Positions 9,062 to 18,029 of a DNA stretch of 64,000 bases are shown one piece after another. The DNA lies in contig NZ_CP088022.1 of the NCBI RefSeq assembly GCF_013373795.3, positions 4,402,001-4,466,000 of the forward strand. The letters run 5' to 3'. The notes below the pieces were generated by a model, which saw nothing but the letters and a program-made list of their open reading frames with translations, had not been told where the DNA came from and did no database searches. The position numbers and the translations under genes were made by a program. The first letter of the stretch is position 1. The number at the start of each line of letters is the position of its first letter. The DNA comes from Bradyrhizobium quebecense. GTDB lineage: Bacteria; Pseudomonadota; Alphaproteobacteria; Rhizobiales; Xanthobacteraceae.

Positions 9062-9583
9062 TTAGAGCAAGAGGCTGATCGGCAGATCCGGCTCGGCGAG
9101 CATCAGTGCCGGCGGCGCCAGCGCGGGCAACAGGCAGAGGGCCAGCAGCAGCGCCGGCAGCACCTTGCCTTGCTGCGCGGCATCGCCTGGAGCTTGCGCA
9201 TCGTTCGACTGATCGGTGGGTGCGTCCGGCTCCGGCGCCGGCTCTTGGGGCAGTACGTCCTGGGGCAGTTTCGCCGCCGCGGTCACGATGCGGTCGACAA
9301 GACCCTTGGGTGCACGAACCGGCGGCGCCGTGAGCGCCCGGCGTACCGCGCTCGCCTGCTCATAGAGCGTCCGCGCCTCAGCCGAGGATGCGAGCAGCTG
9401 GACGGCGGCAAGACGTTGATCATCGGGCCAGCGGGACAGATCCTCCCCCAGCCGGTCGATCAGGTCTTCGAATGTCGCAACGTCCATCCCGCGCGCAGAT
9501 CCAGCCTCGTCGCCAAGGCTGTCATAAAGCATTCGCGGGACGGCGGAAATCAATTTCCGCCGCCGTAGCGTCAGGTCCAGCAT
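9062..9583 (-). CDS. Membrane-tail protein with a sigma-factor-associated RWP motif, unknown function
   Basis: 173 residues from the ATG at 9583; the frame continues upstream but shadows the FliS gene. Residues about 32-75 read FEDLIDRLGEDLSRWPDDQR followed by AAVQLLASSAEAR. This layout (DLxRWPxxxR with a following ASxEAR) is one I associate with small alphaproteobacterial proteins encoded beside ECF sigma factor genes. A Pro/Ala-rich linker follows, and the C-terminus is one hydrophobic helix (VLPALLLALCLLPALAPPAL), suggesting membrane anchoring. It lies between fliS and flgD, about 3.3 kb from the sigma factor gene at 12857-13558. A role as regulatory partner of that sigma factor is inference only. 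Confidence 0.6.
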   Translation of the reverse strand: MLDLTLRRRKLISAVPRMLYDSLGDEAGSARGMDVATFEDLIDRLGEDLSRWPDDQRLAAVQLLASSAEARTLYEQASAVRRALTAPPVRAPKGLVDRIVTAAAKLPQDVLPQEPAPEPDAPTDQSNDAQAPGDAAQQGKVLPALLLALCLLPALAPPALMLAEPDLPISLLL

Positions 9584-9678
9584 GGTGCTCACCGAGCGGC
9601 CTTTTTCCCCAACAGGACGCCCGCCCGAGCGCCCTGCCCCCTCCCGGCGAAACGGGGTTCGCCGGCCGGTTCGCCCGC

Positions 9679-10122
9679 TCAGCGGCCGGCTGCTGATTCG
9701 AGCGTCTTGTCGAGTGTCCTGGCCTTGGCGGCCTTGCCGGCGGTCGCCTCGACGAACTTCCAGGCGTCGCGGAGCTCGGTCAGGCTGGCAATGATGCGCC
9801 GGAAATTCTCCCTGGCGTGCGGCCGGCCGTAGGAGCGCAGGCACGCCATGATCAGCGCATTGTAGGTCCGGAACAGGCGGTCGGCCATCGCGCCGCCGCG
9901 GGTGACGTCGAGATGGTGGCTCAGGCCGCGCAGGATCGCGGTCGCCCGCGTCAGATAGGTATGCCCTTCCTCGAAGCGCTTCGCCTCGTGCGCATCCAGC
10001 GCCTTCTGCAGCAACGTGATGGCGCCGTCGCACAGCATCACCACCGCCTTCAGCGGCGGGACCGCCACCGCGGCGGATCGATAGGCATTGTTGGCAAGGT
10101 AGGCCGTAGCATTCTGGGTCAT
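9679..10122 (-). CDS. fliS: Flagellin export chaperone FliS
   Basis: 147-residue helical cytoplasmic chaperone that binds flagellin before export. FliS-like features are the N-terminal segment AYLANNAYRSAAVAVPPLKA, the four-helix body with LCDGAITLLQKALDAHEAKR, and the later LFRTYNALIMACLRSYGR. The start codon shares one base with the fliD stop (TAATG at 10122), so fliD and fliS are translationally coupled, the common fliD-fliS order. It is the third gene from the promoter-proximal fliC. Confidence 0.9.
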   Translation of the reverse strand: MTQNATAYLANNAYRSAAVAVPPLKAVVMLCDGAITLLQKALDAHEAKRFEEGHTYLTRATAILRGLSHHLDVTRGGAMADRLFRTYNALIMACLRSYGRPHARENFRRIIASLTELRDAWKFVEATAGKAAKARTLDKTLESAAGR

Positions 10123-11828
10123 TATTTACTCGATGATGCGTTCAGGAGGGCACTCAGGTAGCCCAGCGTGTTGTTCGCGCTTTCGATGGCGGCCTGATAA
10201 TTGGCGTATTGAAGCTGCAGCTGCGCCTTGAACGTCGCCGCATTGCTCTGGATGTCGCTGACCTGGGACTGCAGATCGGTATCGCGCGACTGCAGGTTGG
10301 TGATCATGGTCTGTAGCTGACCGCTGCTCCCGGAGTTGGTTTGCGCGAGCTGATAGAGTTGTGCCGCAAGCCCGGACGATGACGTCACGGTGATCGATTG
10401 CGAAGTCGAGCCGGTGTAGGTGAATGCCATGCCGGCGTAGATCGTGCCCGAATTGCCGATGATGGTGTTGCCGACCACCGAAAAGCCGGAACTGTCGCCG
10501 CCGACCGAGGCGCCGGTCAGCGTGCCGGTCGAATCCACCGTCACATCGAGCGTGAACGATTGCGGCGACGTGCCGGTGTTGACGACGTTGAGCTGGCTGG
10601 ACGAGGTCGTCGTCTGCGCGGACAGCAGCTTGGTAACGCCGGCCAGATTTTGCGTCAGCACGGTCGACAGCGTACCGGTATCGAGCTGCAGCTCGTTGTT
10701 CTCGTTGAACGACAGGCCGAGGTCGGCCATCGTCATTCCGCCGACGGAGCCGCTAAGCACCTGCTGAAGCTGGGTCATGATATCGCGCATCGTGCTGTCG
10801 CCGAACAGCACCGCGCTCGATGCGGCGGTGCCGTCGGAATTCTGCGCGGACTGCGCGATCACCTGGTCGCGAAATGCGTTGTAGTTGGTAACGAAGGTCT
10901 GCAACGCTGACGTGATCTGGCTGGTGTCGGTCGAGATGCTGATGTTCAGGCTGGTGCCGCTGGGCGTCGGCTGCAGCAAATCGAACGTGACGCCCGAGAG
11001 AACGTCGGAAATATCGTTGGTGTTGCGGGTGAGCGCGATGCCGTCGAGGGTGAATTCCGCGGATTGCGCCTTCTGCAACACGTCGGTGAACGCCCCCGAA
11101 GTATCGGTGACCCCGAGCTTGTTCAGGATGTCGTCGCCGGATGTCGATGAATAGGTGATGTTTGCGGCGTCCTGGGTCCCCGTCAGCACCATCTCATAGG
11201 ACCCGCTCGACACCTGGACGATAGAGGCCTGAACATTGGTCGCCGAGGTCTGGGCATTGATGGTGTCGACGATATCCTGCATCGACATGCCGCTGGTGAT
11301 CGAGATCGCCGTGCTGCTGCCGCCGGCGAGGCCCAGCGAAAACGTTCCCGAATAGCCGAGTGCGGTCGAACTGCTCGACTGCGAAGCGCCGATCACTTTC
11401 TGCGCGGTTGCGAGCTGGGTGATCTGGAGCGCGTGATCGCCGGTCGCCGAGCCGCTGTTGACGCTCATCGACAGCGCCGAGGAGGCGCTGACGTCGCCGG
11501 TGGACGAAATCGTCGCCGAACGTGTGGCGAACGCATTGGTGGCGATCGAGTTGATGATCGACGTGCTGAGCGACGACAGCCCGGTTGCCAGCGTCGACAG
11601 CTCGGTCTGTAGCGACTGATAGGCGGTGACCTTGGCCTGGTTCGCGCTAATCTTGGTGGTGATCGTGGTCGCCGCCGTGAGCTTGGCGTTGACTTCGGCA
11701 TCGATCAGGGCAGTCCAGTCGATACTGGCCGAATTGGTCGTGCCGGTCGTGGTCACCGTGCTGGCAGAGCTGGCGGAACTCGACGATGTCGCGCCTGATG
11801 TGCTCGAGGTGGCGCTGCTAACCGTCAT
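10122..11828 (-). CDS. fliD: Flagellar filament cap protein FliD (HAP2)
   Basis: 568-residue cap protein required for flagellin polymerisation at the filament tip. GGAGG lies eight bases before the ATG. The N-terminus is an unstructured Ser/Thr-rich segment (MTVSSATSSTSG), followed by SIDWTALIDAEVNAKL, the coiled-coil entry region typical of FliD. Central D2/D3-like beta domains follow, with AEFTLDGIALTRNTNDISDV near residue 255. The C-terminal helices (about residues 505-565, with QYANYQAAIESANNTLGYLS) close the molecule. It sits between fliC and fliS, and a strong hairpin separates it from fliC. Confidence 0.93.
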   Translation of the reverse strand: MTVSSATSSTSGATSSSSASSASTVTTTGTTNSASIDWTALIDAEVNAKLTAATTITTKISANQAKVTAYQSLQTELSTLATGLSSLSTSIINSIATNAFATRSATISSTGDVSASSALSMSVNSGSATGDHALQITQLATAQKVIGASQSSSSTALGYSGTFSLGLAGGSSTAISITSGMSMQDIVDTINAQTSATNVQASIVQVSSGSYEMVLTGTQDAANITYSSTSGDDILNKLGVTDTSGAFTDVLQKAQSAEFTLDGIALTRNTNDISDVLSGVTFDLLQPTPSGTSLNISISTDTSQITSALQTFVTNYNAFRDQVIAQSAQNSDGTAASSAVLFGDSTMRDIMTQLQQVLSGSVGGMTMADLGLSFNENNELQLDTGTLSTVLTQNLAGVTKLLSAQTTTSSSQLNVVNTGTSPQSFTLDVTVDSTGTLTGASVGGDSSGFSVVGNTIIGNSGTIYAGMAFTYTGSTSQSITVTSSSGLAAQLYQLAQTNSGSSGQLQTMITNLQSRDTDLQSQVSDIQSNAATFKAQLQLQYANYQAAIESANNTLGYLSALLNASSSK

Positions 11829-11852
11829 GTCGACACCTCCGCCGTCGTGAGA

Positions 11853-11879
11853 ATCGGGCCGGCACGATGCCGGCCCGAT
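11853..11879 (-). terminator. Perfect 12-bp hairpin between fliC and fliD
   Basis: ATCGGGCCGGCA, a CGA loop, then the exact complement TGCCGGCCCGAT, beginning 12 bases after the fliC stop. No long U tract follows on the minus strand, so it may act as an attenuator or as a 3' stabiliser that lets fliC mRNA exceed downstream fliD mRNA, rather than as a full terminator. Confidence 0.65.
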
Positions 11880-11891
11880 CTATCGTTCGAA

Positions 11892-12716
11892 TTAGCCGAG
11901 CAGCTTCAGCAGGTACTGCGGCATCTGGTTCGCGGCGGTTTCCGCCGACACCGCGGCCTGGGTCTTCACTTCGGCCGACGACAGCGTCGCCTGCTCGGAA
12001 GCGATATCGACGTCCTTGATCGCCGAGTTCGCGGACTGCAGGTTCTGGGTCTGGGTCGAGATCGAGTCGGCGCTGAAGTTGAAGCGCGATTCCTGGGCAC
12101 CGATCTCGGCGCGGGCGGACGACACGGTGTCGATCGCGCTGTCGAGGGCCGACATTGCGCTGGTGGCGCTCGACAGGCTGGAGACGTCGAGCGAGGTCAC
12201 GCCGAGCGAGGACGCCGTCAGGCTGGTCAGCGTGATCGTGATGGTGTCGGCCGAGGTCGAGCCGACCAGCACCGAGACGCCCGAGGAGAACACGCTCGAA
12301 CCGTCGAGCAGGCTCTGGCTGCTGTAGCGGGTGCCGGAGGCGATGGAGTCGATTTCACCCTTGAGCTGCGTGAATTCCGAGTTGATGTAGGCGCGGCTGG
12401 AATCGGCCACGGTGCCGGAGGCGGACTCGGAGGCCAGCGACTTCATGCGGGCCAGGATGTCCGAGATGTTGGACGCGCCGCCGTCGGCGGTCTGCAGGAT
12501 CGAGGTCGCTTGCGCCGCGTTGGTGGCGGCCTGCTGCAGCGTCGTGATGTCGGAGGAGATGCGGGTCGAGATCGCGAGGCCGGCCGCGTCGTCGGAAGCG
12601 GAGGTGATACGCGATCCGCTCGACAGCTTCGACAGCGCGCTGGTTTCCTGCTGCGAGTTGATGTTGAGGTAACGGACCGCTGAGTTGGCGGCCGTGTTGG
12701 TGGAAATTGCGGGCAT
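11892..12716 (-). CDS. fliC: Flagellin
   Basis: 274-residue filament subunit, short for a flagellin, consisting mainly of the conserved D0/D1 helices with a small variable centre. The N-terminal block (residues 1-100) has NTAANSAVRYLNINSQQ and KLSSGSRITSASDDAAGLAI. The C-terminal block (about 185-274) has ARAEIGAQESRFNFSADSI and ends QMPQYLLKLLG. An ACAGGAG site precedes the ATG. It is promoter-proximal in the flagellar block; about 140 bases separate it from the sigma factor gene, including a CCGACC/GGTCGG stem-loop. Its surface-exposed centre is rich in Ser/Thr, possible glycan attachment sites for the modification cassette inferred upstream. Confidence 0.95.
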   Translation of the reverse strand: MPAISTNTAANSAVRYLNINSQQETSALSKLSSGSRITSASDDAAGLAISTRISSDITTLQQAATNAAQATSILQTADGGASNISDILARMKSLASESASGTVADSSRAYINSEFTQLKGEIDSIASGTRYSSQSLLDGSSVFSSGVSVLVGSTSADTITITLTSLTASSLGVTSLDVSSLSSATSAMSALDSAIDTVSSARAEIGAQESRFNFSADSISTQTQNLQSANSAIKDVDIASEQATLSSAEVKTQAAVSAETAANQMPQYLLKLLG

Positions 12717-12790
12717 GAGTAGCTCCTGTGCTGATGGGGCATCGCATGCCGCATCGTGAGAAAGAAAGGTGACGCGGATCCAGCCCCCGT

Positions 12791-12811
12791 CCGACCGATC
12801 AAACGGGTCGG
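12791..12811 (-). terminator. Short stem-loop between the sigma factor gene and fliC
   Basis: CCGACC and GGTCGG arms around a nine-base loop, 46 bases beyond the sigma factor stop and about 75 bases upstream of fliC. There is no U tract. It could end the sigma factor transcript or lie in the fliC leader. Confidence 0.35.
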
Positions 12812-12856
12812 CCGCCGGTGGTCAGGCGCGAAAACTTCAGAAGCCGGAATTTATGG

Positions 12857-13558
12857 TTAGCAGTCGGTAAACGCGCCGCGCAGGTCGCGCTCGTGCCGCT
12901 TGAGCAGCTCGCGCAGCTGTTGCCGCCCGCGCTTCAGCAGCGACTCGACCGCGGCCACGGTCGTATCCATCACCTCGGCGATCTCGCCGTTGCTCATGTT
13001 CTCGTGGTAGGAGAGGATCACCGCGACACGCTGCTGCTCGGGCAGCCGCTGCATCGCAAGCTCCAGAAGATTGCCGATCTCGTTGCGCTCGATGACGGTA
13101 GAAGCGTCGAGCTGGGTGTCGGCGACCTCGGGCACGACATCGACATTCTCGGTGCGCGGCTTGCGGCGCAGGTCGATGCAACGGTTGCTGACGACGCGAT
13201 AGAGCCAGGTCGAGAACTTGGCGCGGCCATGCTGCCAGCGGCCACGATGCGTCCAGACCTTCAGCATCGTATCCTGCACCACGTCTTCAGCATCTGCGAC
13301 GTTGCCGACGATGCGCAGCGCGATCGCGTAGGCGCGATCGACATGGCGTTCGACGAGAGCACGAAACGCCGCCTCGTCGCCGGCGGCGAGGCGGTCGAGC
13401 AGCTCCTTGTCCTCGTCCTGGATCTCGACGGTGTCGAGCGGGCCCGCATCGGCAACCGTGGGGACGTTGCTCCAGGGAGTGGCCGCTTCGACCGGCGCAG
13501 CCGCGGCCGCCGTGGCTTCCACCTCGACCGCTGCCATCACATCAAGCGCGTAACTCAT
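12857..13558 (-). CDS. RNA polymerase ECF-type sigma factor (sigma-70 family)
   Basis: 233 residues from the ATG at 13558, which has GGAGAG upstream; a 13-codon extension is possible. An Ala-rich N-terminal leader (about 50 residues) precedes region 2 (LLDRLAAGDEAAFRALVERH, then GNVADAEDVVQDTMLKVW and FSTWLYRVVSNRCIDLRRK) and region 4 (AMQRLPEQQRVAVILSYHEN, then MSNGEIAEVMDTTVAAVESL), which contacts the -35 element. Regions 1 and 3 are absent, as in ECF factors. No anti-sigma gene is adjacent; the RWP-motif protein at 9062-9583 is the nearest candidate partner. Its location upstream of fliC suggests, but does not show, control of flagellar or modification genes. Confidence 0.9.
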   Translation of the reverse strand: MSYALDVMAAVEVEATAAAAAPVEAATPWSNVPTVADAGPLDTVEIQDEDKELLDRLAAGDEAAFRALVERHVDRAYAIALRIVGNVADAEDVVQDTMLKVWTHRGRWQHGRAKFSTWLYRVVSNRCIDLRRKPRTENVDVVPEVADTQLDASTVIERNEIGNLLELAMQRLPEQQRVAVILSYHENMSNGEIAEVMDTTVAAVESLLKRGRQQLRELLKRHERDLRGAFTDC

Positions 13559-14066
13559 CCGCCGCTCTCCAACCAACGCCGCAAGCACACATCGCATGCG
13601 GCTTCTGAGCGTTGAACGGAGGGGTTGAGCAAACCAGGCGAACTTTTTTCGTTATTTTTCAAATGCTTAGCTGGATTTTTTTGCCGACCGCCCGGCAAAA
13701 GCTGCCGCTCCGCGGAGGCGCAGGCAGTAATTCTACGGAGTCTGGAGCAGTCGTTCAGCATCGCCTTGCATGCCTGCGGGAGAATTCGTCGCGCCGGAAA
13801 ACGCCGTTGTCACATCAACTAACGCCACGCGAACACATGCATGCGCGGAGCATGCGAGTGATCCATCGCCGTTGGTCGCCAACTTGCATTCGACGATTGC
13901 GACTAGGCAATTTTTTCCGAATCACCATTTCGACGTTATCGGATTTTTTGAATCTGTCAGTCGCGAAGCGCGCGTTTTCGAATCCCGCATCAACTTTTTT
14001 GAATCATCGCGCCTGATTTGTCTCACGCAGGCGTTCAACGCATGAGGACTGGCGGGAATTTTGCGC
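13559..14066. other. Gene-free divergent intergenic region
   Basis: About 500 bases between the divergent sigma factor and HAD-protein genes. It is visibly richer in A/T than its surroundings, with T runs near 13645-13682 and 13910-13950, so it probably holds both promoters. I could not identify a consensus element with confidence. Confidence 0.5.
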
Positions 14067-16571
14067 ATGACGATCATGACGGTCGACGCAACGCGTCGAG
14101 CGCAGAATGTTTCTGCATGTTCATTCGATGTTTTCGATACATTTCTGTTGCGTGCCTGCACGACGCCGGATGGCGTATTTGAAAGGGTTTTTCAGCTTTC
14201 CCGCATTGCTGAAAAATTTTCGGACATGTCCGTCAGTTTCGTTCAGCATCGAATCCAGGCTGAGGCGCGTGCGCGCAAGCTCGCGCTGGAGCGGTGCGGC
14301 TCCACTGAAGTGCGCATCGCCGACATCTATAAGTACTTTCCGTTCAGGCTGTTCGGCCTGAGCCGCGAAGCGTTGAGCGACCTCGCGCAGATCGAGTTCG
14401 AAGCCGAGCTCGAGCTGTGCCGCGCCAATCCGGAAATGCTCGAGCAATATCTGGACATGAAGCGCGGCGGCTTTCGCGTCGGCTTCATCTCCGACACGTA
14501 TTGGAGCACCGAGCAGCTCGCGCAATTGCTGCGCTCCTGCAGCCCCGGACTGACCTGGGATTTCCTCTACGCATCCTGCGATCACGGCTCTGGCAAGAGC
14601 GAAGCGCTGTTCGAGGCCTATCTCGCCGAGCAGGGCATCGATGCGGCGAGCTCGTTCCATGTCGGCGACAATCACAACGCCGATATCAAGGGCGCCCGCC
14701 GTCACGGCATCCGCCCGCGCTACTATCCGCAGGCCAGCGCGGCATTGGCATCGAAGTTTCAGCGCGAAACGTCGATCTTCGAATTGTTGTGGCCCGATCA
14801 GCCGTCGCGGCTCGATTGCGGCGCCCGCACGCTACGACGCGCGGTGACGGCACGCAGCGCAGGGCATTCTCCCGCTTTCAACCTCGGTGTGACCGTTCTC
14901 GGTCCGGTGATGGCGGCGTTCGACGCCTTCATCGAAGCACAGCGCGCTGCGCTGGCGCGCGAGGGCGCGCGCGTTGCGATCGGATTCCTCGGCCGCGACG
15001 GTCTGCTGCCGTATCGCGTCTGGCAGGCGAACCATGGCGAGACCGGCGCCTATGTCGAGATCAATCGTCGTGTCAGCCTGGTCGGGTCCGCCGATACGCT
15101 CGAACCTCTCAGTGAGCTGCTGGGCCGGGTCGTCAAGATCGACGCGGCGACCTTTGTCGATATCGTCAAGGTGCAGCCTCCGGCGGTGATGAAGTTCTTC
15201 GCGCAATATCCTGACGGCATTGCGGGCGGCCGCGAACTCGCCGACGCCCTGCCCGATCTGATGGACCCGCGCGAGATCACCGACATCGCTGCCGGTGTCC
15301 GCACGCGCCTGCTCGCTTATCTTCGGGCGAAGATCGCGGATTTCGACGGCTGCACCGACCTCATCCTCGTTGACCTCGGCTATTCCGCCAGCGTGCAGAA
15401 GTCGCTGCGGCGCATCTTCGATCGCGAAGGAATTCGCTTCCGCCTGCATGGCGCCTATCTGCTGACGCTTGACGATGCCTTCGACGACATCGCCGACAAC
15501 GACACCGCAGAAGGCCTGATCTCGGATCGCATCGTCACGCCGCACGTCAAGCGCATGTTGATCCGCAACGTCGCATTGCTGGAGCAGCTTTGCTGTTCCG
15601 ATCAAGGATCGGCACGCGACTACCGCGGCGGTGAGGTGTTGCGCGAGGGCGACCAGCGCCCGGCCGCTCAGCTGGCGCTGGCGAACGAGGTGCAGTCCGG
15701 GACGCTGGCCTATGCGTCACACGCCCGCGAATTGGCATCGCGCTATGCATTGCAGCCCGACACGGACCCCATCGTTGCCGCACGCTGGGCCGCCGCCGTG
15801 CTCGGACGTCTCCTGCTGCTGCCCGACGATGATGAACTCGTGCTGCTCGGCGGCATCAAGCATGACGTCAACCTCGGCACGCAGGCGCTCGCGCCGCTGC
15901 TCGACGCCGGCTTCATCAATGATTGCATCGTCGCCCGCGGCCTCTCGACCGCCTGCACGGCTCCGGCGCCGCCGATGTGGCTGGCCGGCAGCTTTGCCGC
16001 GTTGTCGCCGTCACACGCCTACCTCTACACATTGTTCGGCGCCAATCGCCTGCCCGCGAACGTGTTCGGCGAGGCGCAATGCGGGACGCTGCAGGTCGGC
16101 CTGTTCGGGTCGGACGGCCAGGCGTCGCTGGAAGCCGTCAGCGTCTATCATACCGGGCTGGGCGACCTCCGCCTGCGGATTCCATTGTCGCGCCGCATGG
16201 CGGTTGCGACCATCGCGCTGCCGCTAGCAAAGCTCACCCGCGCCGGGATGCTCCACGGCATCACGGTCCAGTACGGCGAGAGCGCCGCGAAGGCGGTGGA
16301 GAGTTCGAACGTGAAGGCGATCGCCGAGGGACGGCTGATCGATGCCGGCCTCGAGCGGAGCGACCGCCAGTTTCGTGCGACCACCGAGGATGGCATGCTG
16401 TTGATCCCCGTCGACGGCTTCGAGGACGATGTTGCAATCTACACCGTCGCGTTGACTGCCCTCGACCATGACCGCATCCTTGCGGTCGAGGACCGCGACG
16501 GTAACCGGGCCCCCTCGGCCACGCTGACCTGGCGCAGCGCCAACAGTGCGCAGGCAACCATCGGCAACTGA
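14067..16571 (+). CDS. Large HAD-superfamily protein, putative flagellin/surface glycan modification
   Basis: 834 residues from the ATG at 14067 (GGCGGGA upstream). The N-terminal 210 residues form a HAD phosphatase-type domain with all motifs: Asp21 and Asp24 (FDVFDT), Ser142-Asp143 (ISDTYW), Lys177 (SGKSEA) and the acidic motif GDNHNAD at 200-206. The remaining 600 residues have no domain I recognise; a second Rossmann-like segment (VAIGFLGRDGLLPYRVW) and a beta-rich C-terminus are visible. HAD domains of this sort occur with glycosyltransferases in surface polysaccharide loci. The next two genes look like a glycosyltransferase and a formyltransferase on the same strand, and fliC lies 1.4 kb away. 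A role in sugar-phosphate processing for flagellin glycosylation is inference. Confidence 0.75.
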   Translation: MTIMTVDATRRAQNVSACSFDVFDTFLLRACTTPDGVFERVFQLSRIAEKFSDMSVSFVQHRIQAEARARKLALERCGSTEVRIADIYKYFPFRLFGLSREALSDLAQIEFEAELELCRANPEMLEQYLDMKRGGFRVGFISDTYWSTEQLAQLLRSCSPGLTWDFLYASCDHGSGKSEALFEAYLAEQGIDAASSFHVGDNHNADIKGARRHGIRPRYYPQASAALASKFQRETSIFELLWPDQPSRLDCGARTLRRAVTARSAGHSPAFNLGVTVLGPVMAAFDAFIEAQRAALAREGARVAIGFLGRDGLLPYRVWQANHGETGAYVEINRRVSLVGSADTLEPLSELLGRVVKIDAATFVDIVKVQPPAVMKFFAQYPDGIAGGRELADALPDLMDPREITDIAAGVRTRLLAYLRAKIADFDGCTDLILVDLGYSASVQKSLRRIFDREGIRFRLHGAYLLTLDDAFDDIADNDTAEGLISDRIVTPHVKRMLIRNVALLEQLCCSDQGSARDYRGGEVLREGDQRPAAQLALANEVQSGTLAYASHARELASRYALQPDTDPIVAARWAAAVLGRLLLLPDDDELVLLGGIKHDVNLGTQALAPLLDAGFINDCIVARGLSTACTAPAPPMWLAGSFAALSPSHAYLYTLFGANRLPANVFGEAQCGTLQVGLFGSDGQASLEAVSVYHTGLGDLRLRIPLSRRMAVATIALPLAKLTRAGMLHGITVQYGESAAKAVESSNVKAIAEGRLIDAGLERSDRQFRATTEDGMLLIPVDGFEDDVAIYTVALTALDHDRILAVEDRDGNRAPSATLTWRSANSAQATIGN

Positions 16572-16629
16572 TTTGTCCGCCTGATCTGGCCGGCCCGCTC
16601 GTAGAAGGTTAACGAGGGGTAGTGCGGGC

Positions 16630-17988
16630 ATGATTTCGGCTGACACGGTGCAAGCGGACGGCTTGCAGACGAATTTCGACCAATTGCTGGCGGCGAACGG
16701 CATCCGGATGAGCGCTGCACAGCGCCGGCGGCTCGCATGGCTGTCCGAACGGCTCGGACGCGCGACCATCCACCAGGCCGGTTCCGTGCCGGGGCGGGAC
16801 CATGGCGTCATCATCCTCGTCGAGCCGCCGAGCGGCCCCGCCGCCGAAATCCTCTATCGGTCACTTCGCGCCGATTGTGCGGTCGTCGTCCCCTTCGGCG
16901 AAAATCCCGGCTTCGATTTCCTGAAGTCCAAGCTGACCGACTTCGGGACGATCGGGCCGAGCTTCGATGGCCCGCACGAGATGTGGTGGGGCGGCCTCAA
17001 CTGGCGCCCGATCGCGCCCGCGGAAGGCTCCCGATCCGACTCGGCGCTGCGCGTGGTCTCCTGCTATCCCCGCGCCTACGGCGACGATCATGCCGGCGCG
17101 CTCCGCGAGAAGCTGGCCGAATTCGACATCGCCTGCGACATCGTGCCGATCGACGCCGCGGATGGCGAGCACATGCGCGCGTCCGAGAAGTCTGCCTTCA
17201 TGCTGCGGATGTGGCAGGAGCACCGCGAGCCGCTGCTCTTCATCGAGGCCGATGCGACGCTCAGCGAACCACCATTGCTGCCGTCCTCCCTCGAATGCGA
17301 CATCGCACTCCACAAGTGGAACCGGTGGGAGATGTCGGCGCGCACTTTGTATCTCGGCCGCACCCTGGCCGCCGAGTCGCTGCTGCGCAACTGGCATCAC
17401 ATCGCGACCGCCTATCCCGCGGTCTGGGAGGGCTACCTGCTCGACCAGGCCTGGAGCCTGACGTCGTCGCAAATGGCGCTCGACACCGCGTGGCTGCCGC
17501 GCTCGTACCATGCCCCCGCCGAAGATGCCGGCACGCCCCGCCACACCACGGTCGTCCACAATCTGCCGACCGATAACAGCGACCTTGGGCCCGATGCCGA
17601 ATTCGGCGTCACGATGCGGGCCGCGCGGCGCGCCAGCCGCAGCGGCGGCCGCGACGCCATGATCGTGATCAAGTCGCAGGCGGCCTCGAACAACGCGATC
17701 ACCGTGATCATGCGCGATATCGCGACCAGCGACGCACGCGAAATGGCTGCCAGCATCGAGGCCGTCACCGGCGCGTTCGCCGCCGATTGCGGAGGGTTCG
17801 GCCGGCTCGAGCTCGCGCTTTGCCCCTGGCAGGACGATATCCGCGCGGCAAAATCGGCAGCCGCCAGCGCGAACAGCCGGATCATCGAGATTGCGCCCTG
17901 GCAGGCATTGCCGGCCGATCTGTTCCGCACCGTGGGTCAGTCCCACGATGCCGGCAGCGTCGTCGTCATGGCCGGGCAGCGCGGCTGA
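16630..17988 (+). CDS. Glycosyltransferase-like protein (GT-A-type segment)
   Basis: 452-residue cytoplasmic protein. Residues about 140-290 look like a nucleotide-diphospho-sugar transferase fold: RVVSCYPRAYGDDHAGALRE, then a basic/acidic helix ending EKSAFMLRMWQEHREPLLFI and the DxD-like EADAT at 206-210, where the sugar-nucleotide metal site is expected. The later WEGYLLDQAWSLT and HNLPTDNS fit an acceptor-side loop. The N-terminal 130 and C-terminal 120 residues are unassigned. It lies 58 bases after the HAD gene and 41 bases before the formyltransferase, consistent with one operon. The catalytic assignment rests on this local pattern only. Confidence 0.6.
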   Translation: MISADTVQADGLQTNFDQLLAANGIRMSAAQRRRLAWLSERLGRATIHQAGSVPGRDHGVIILVEPPSGPAAEILYRSLRADCAVVVPFGENPGFDFLKSKLTDFGTIGPSFDGPHEMWWGGLNWRPIAPAEGSRSDSALRVVSCYPRAYGDDHAGALREKLAEFDIACDIVPIDAADGEHMRASEKSAFMLRMWQEHREPLLFIEADATLSEPPLLPSSLECDIALHKWNRWEMSARTLYLGRTLAAESLLRNWHHIATAYPAVWEGYLLDQAWSLTSSQMALDTAWLPRSYHAPAEDAGTPRHTTVVHNLPTDNSDLGPDAEFGVTMRAARRASRSGGRDAMIVIKSQAASNNAITVIMRDIATSDAREMAASIEAVTGAFAADCGGFGRLELALCPWQDDIRAAKSAAASANSRIIEIAPWQALPADLFRTVGQSHDAGSVVVMAGQRG

Positions 17989-18029
17989 TCAACGGTACAA
18001 TAACCAGGCAAGAGAAGGACATCGACATC

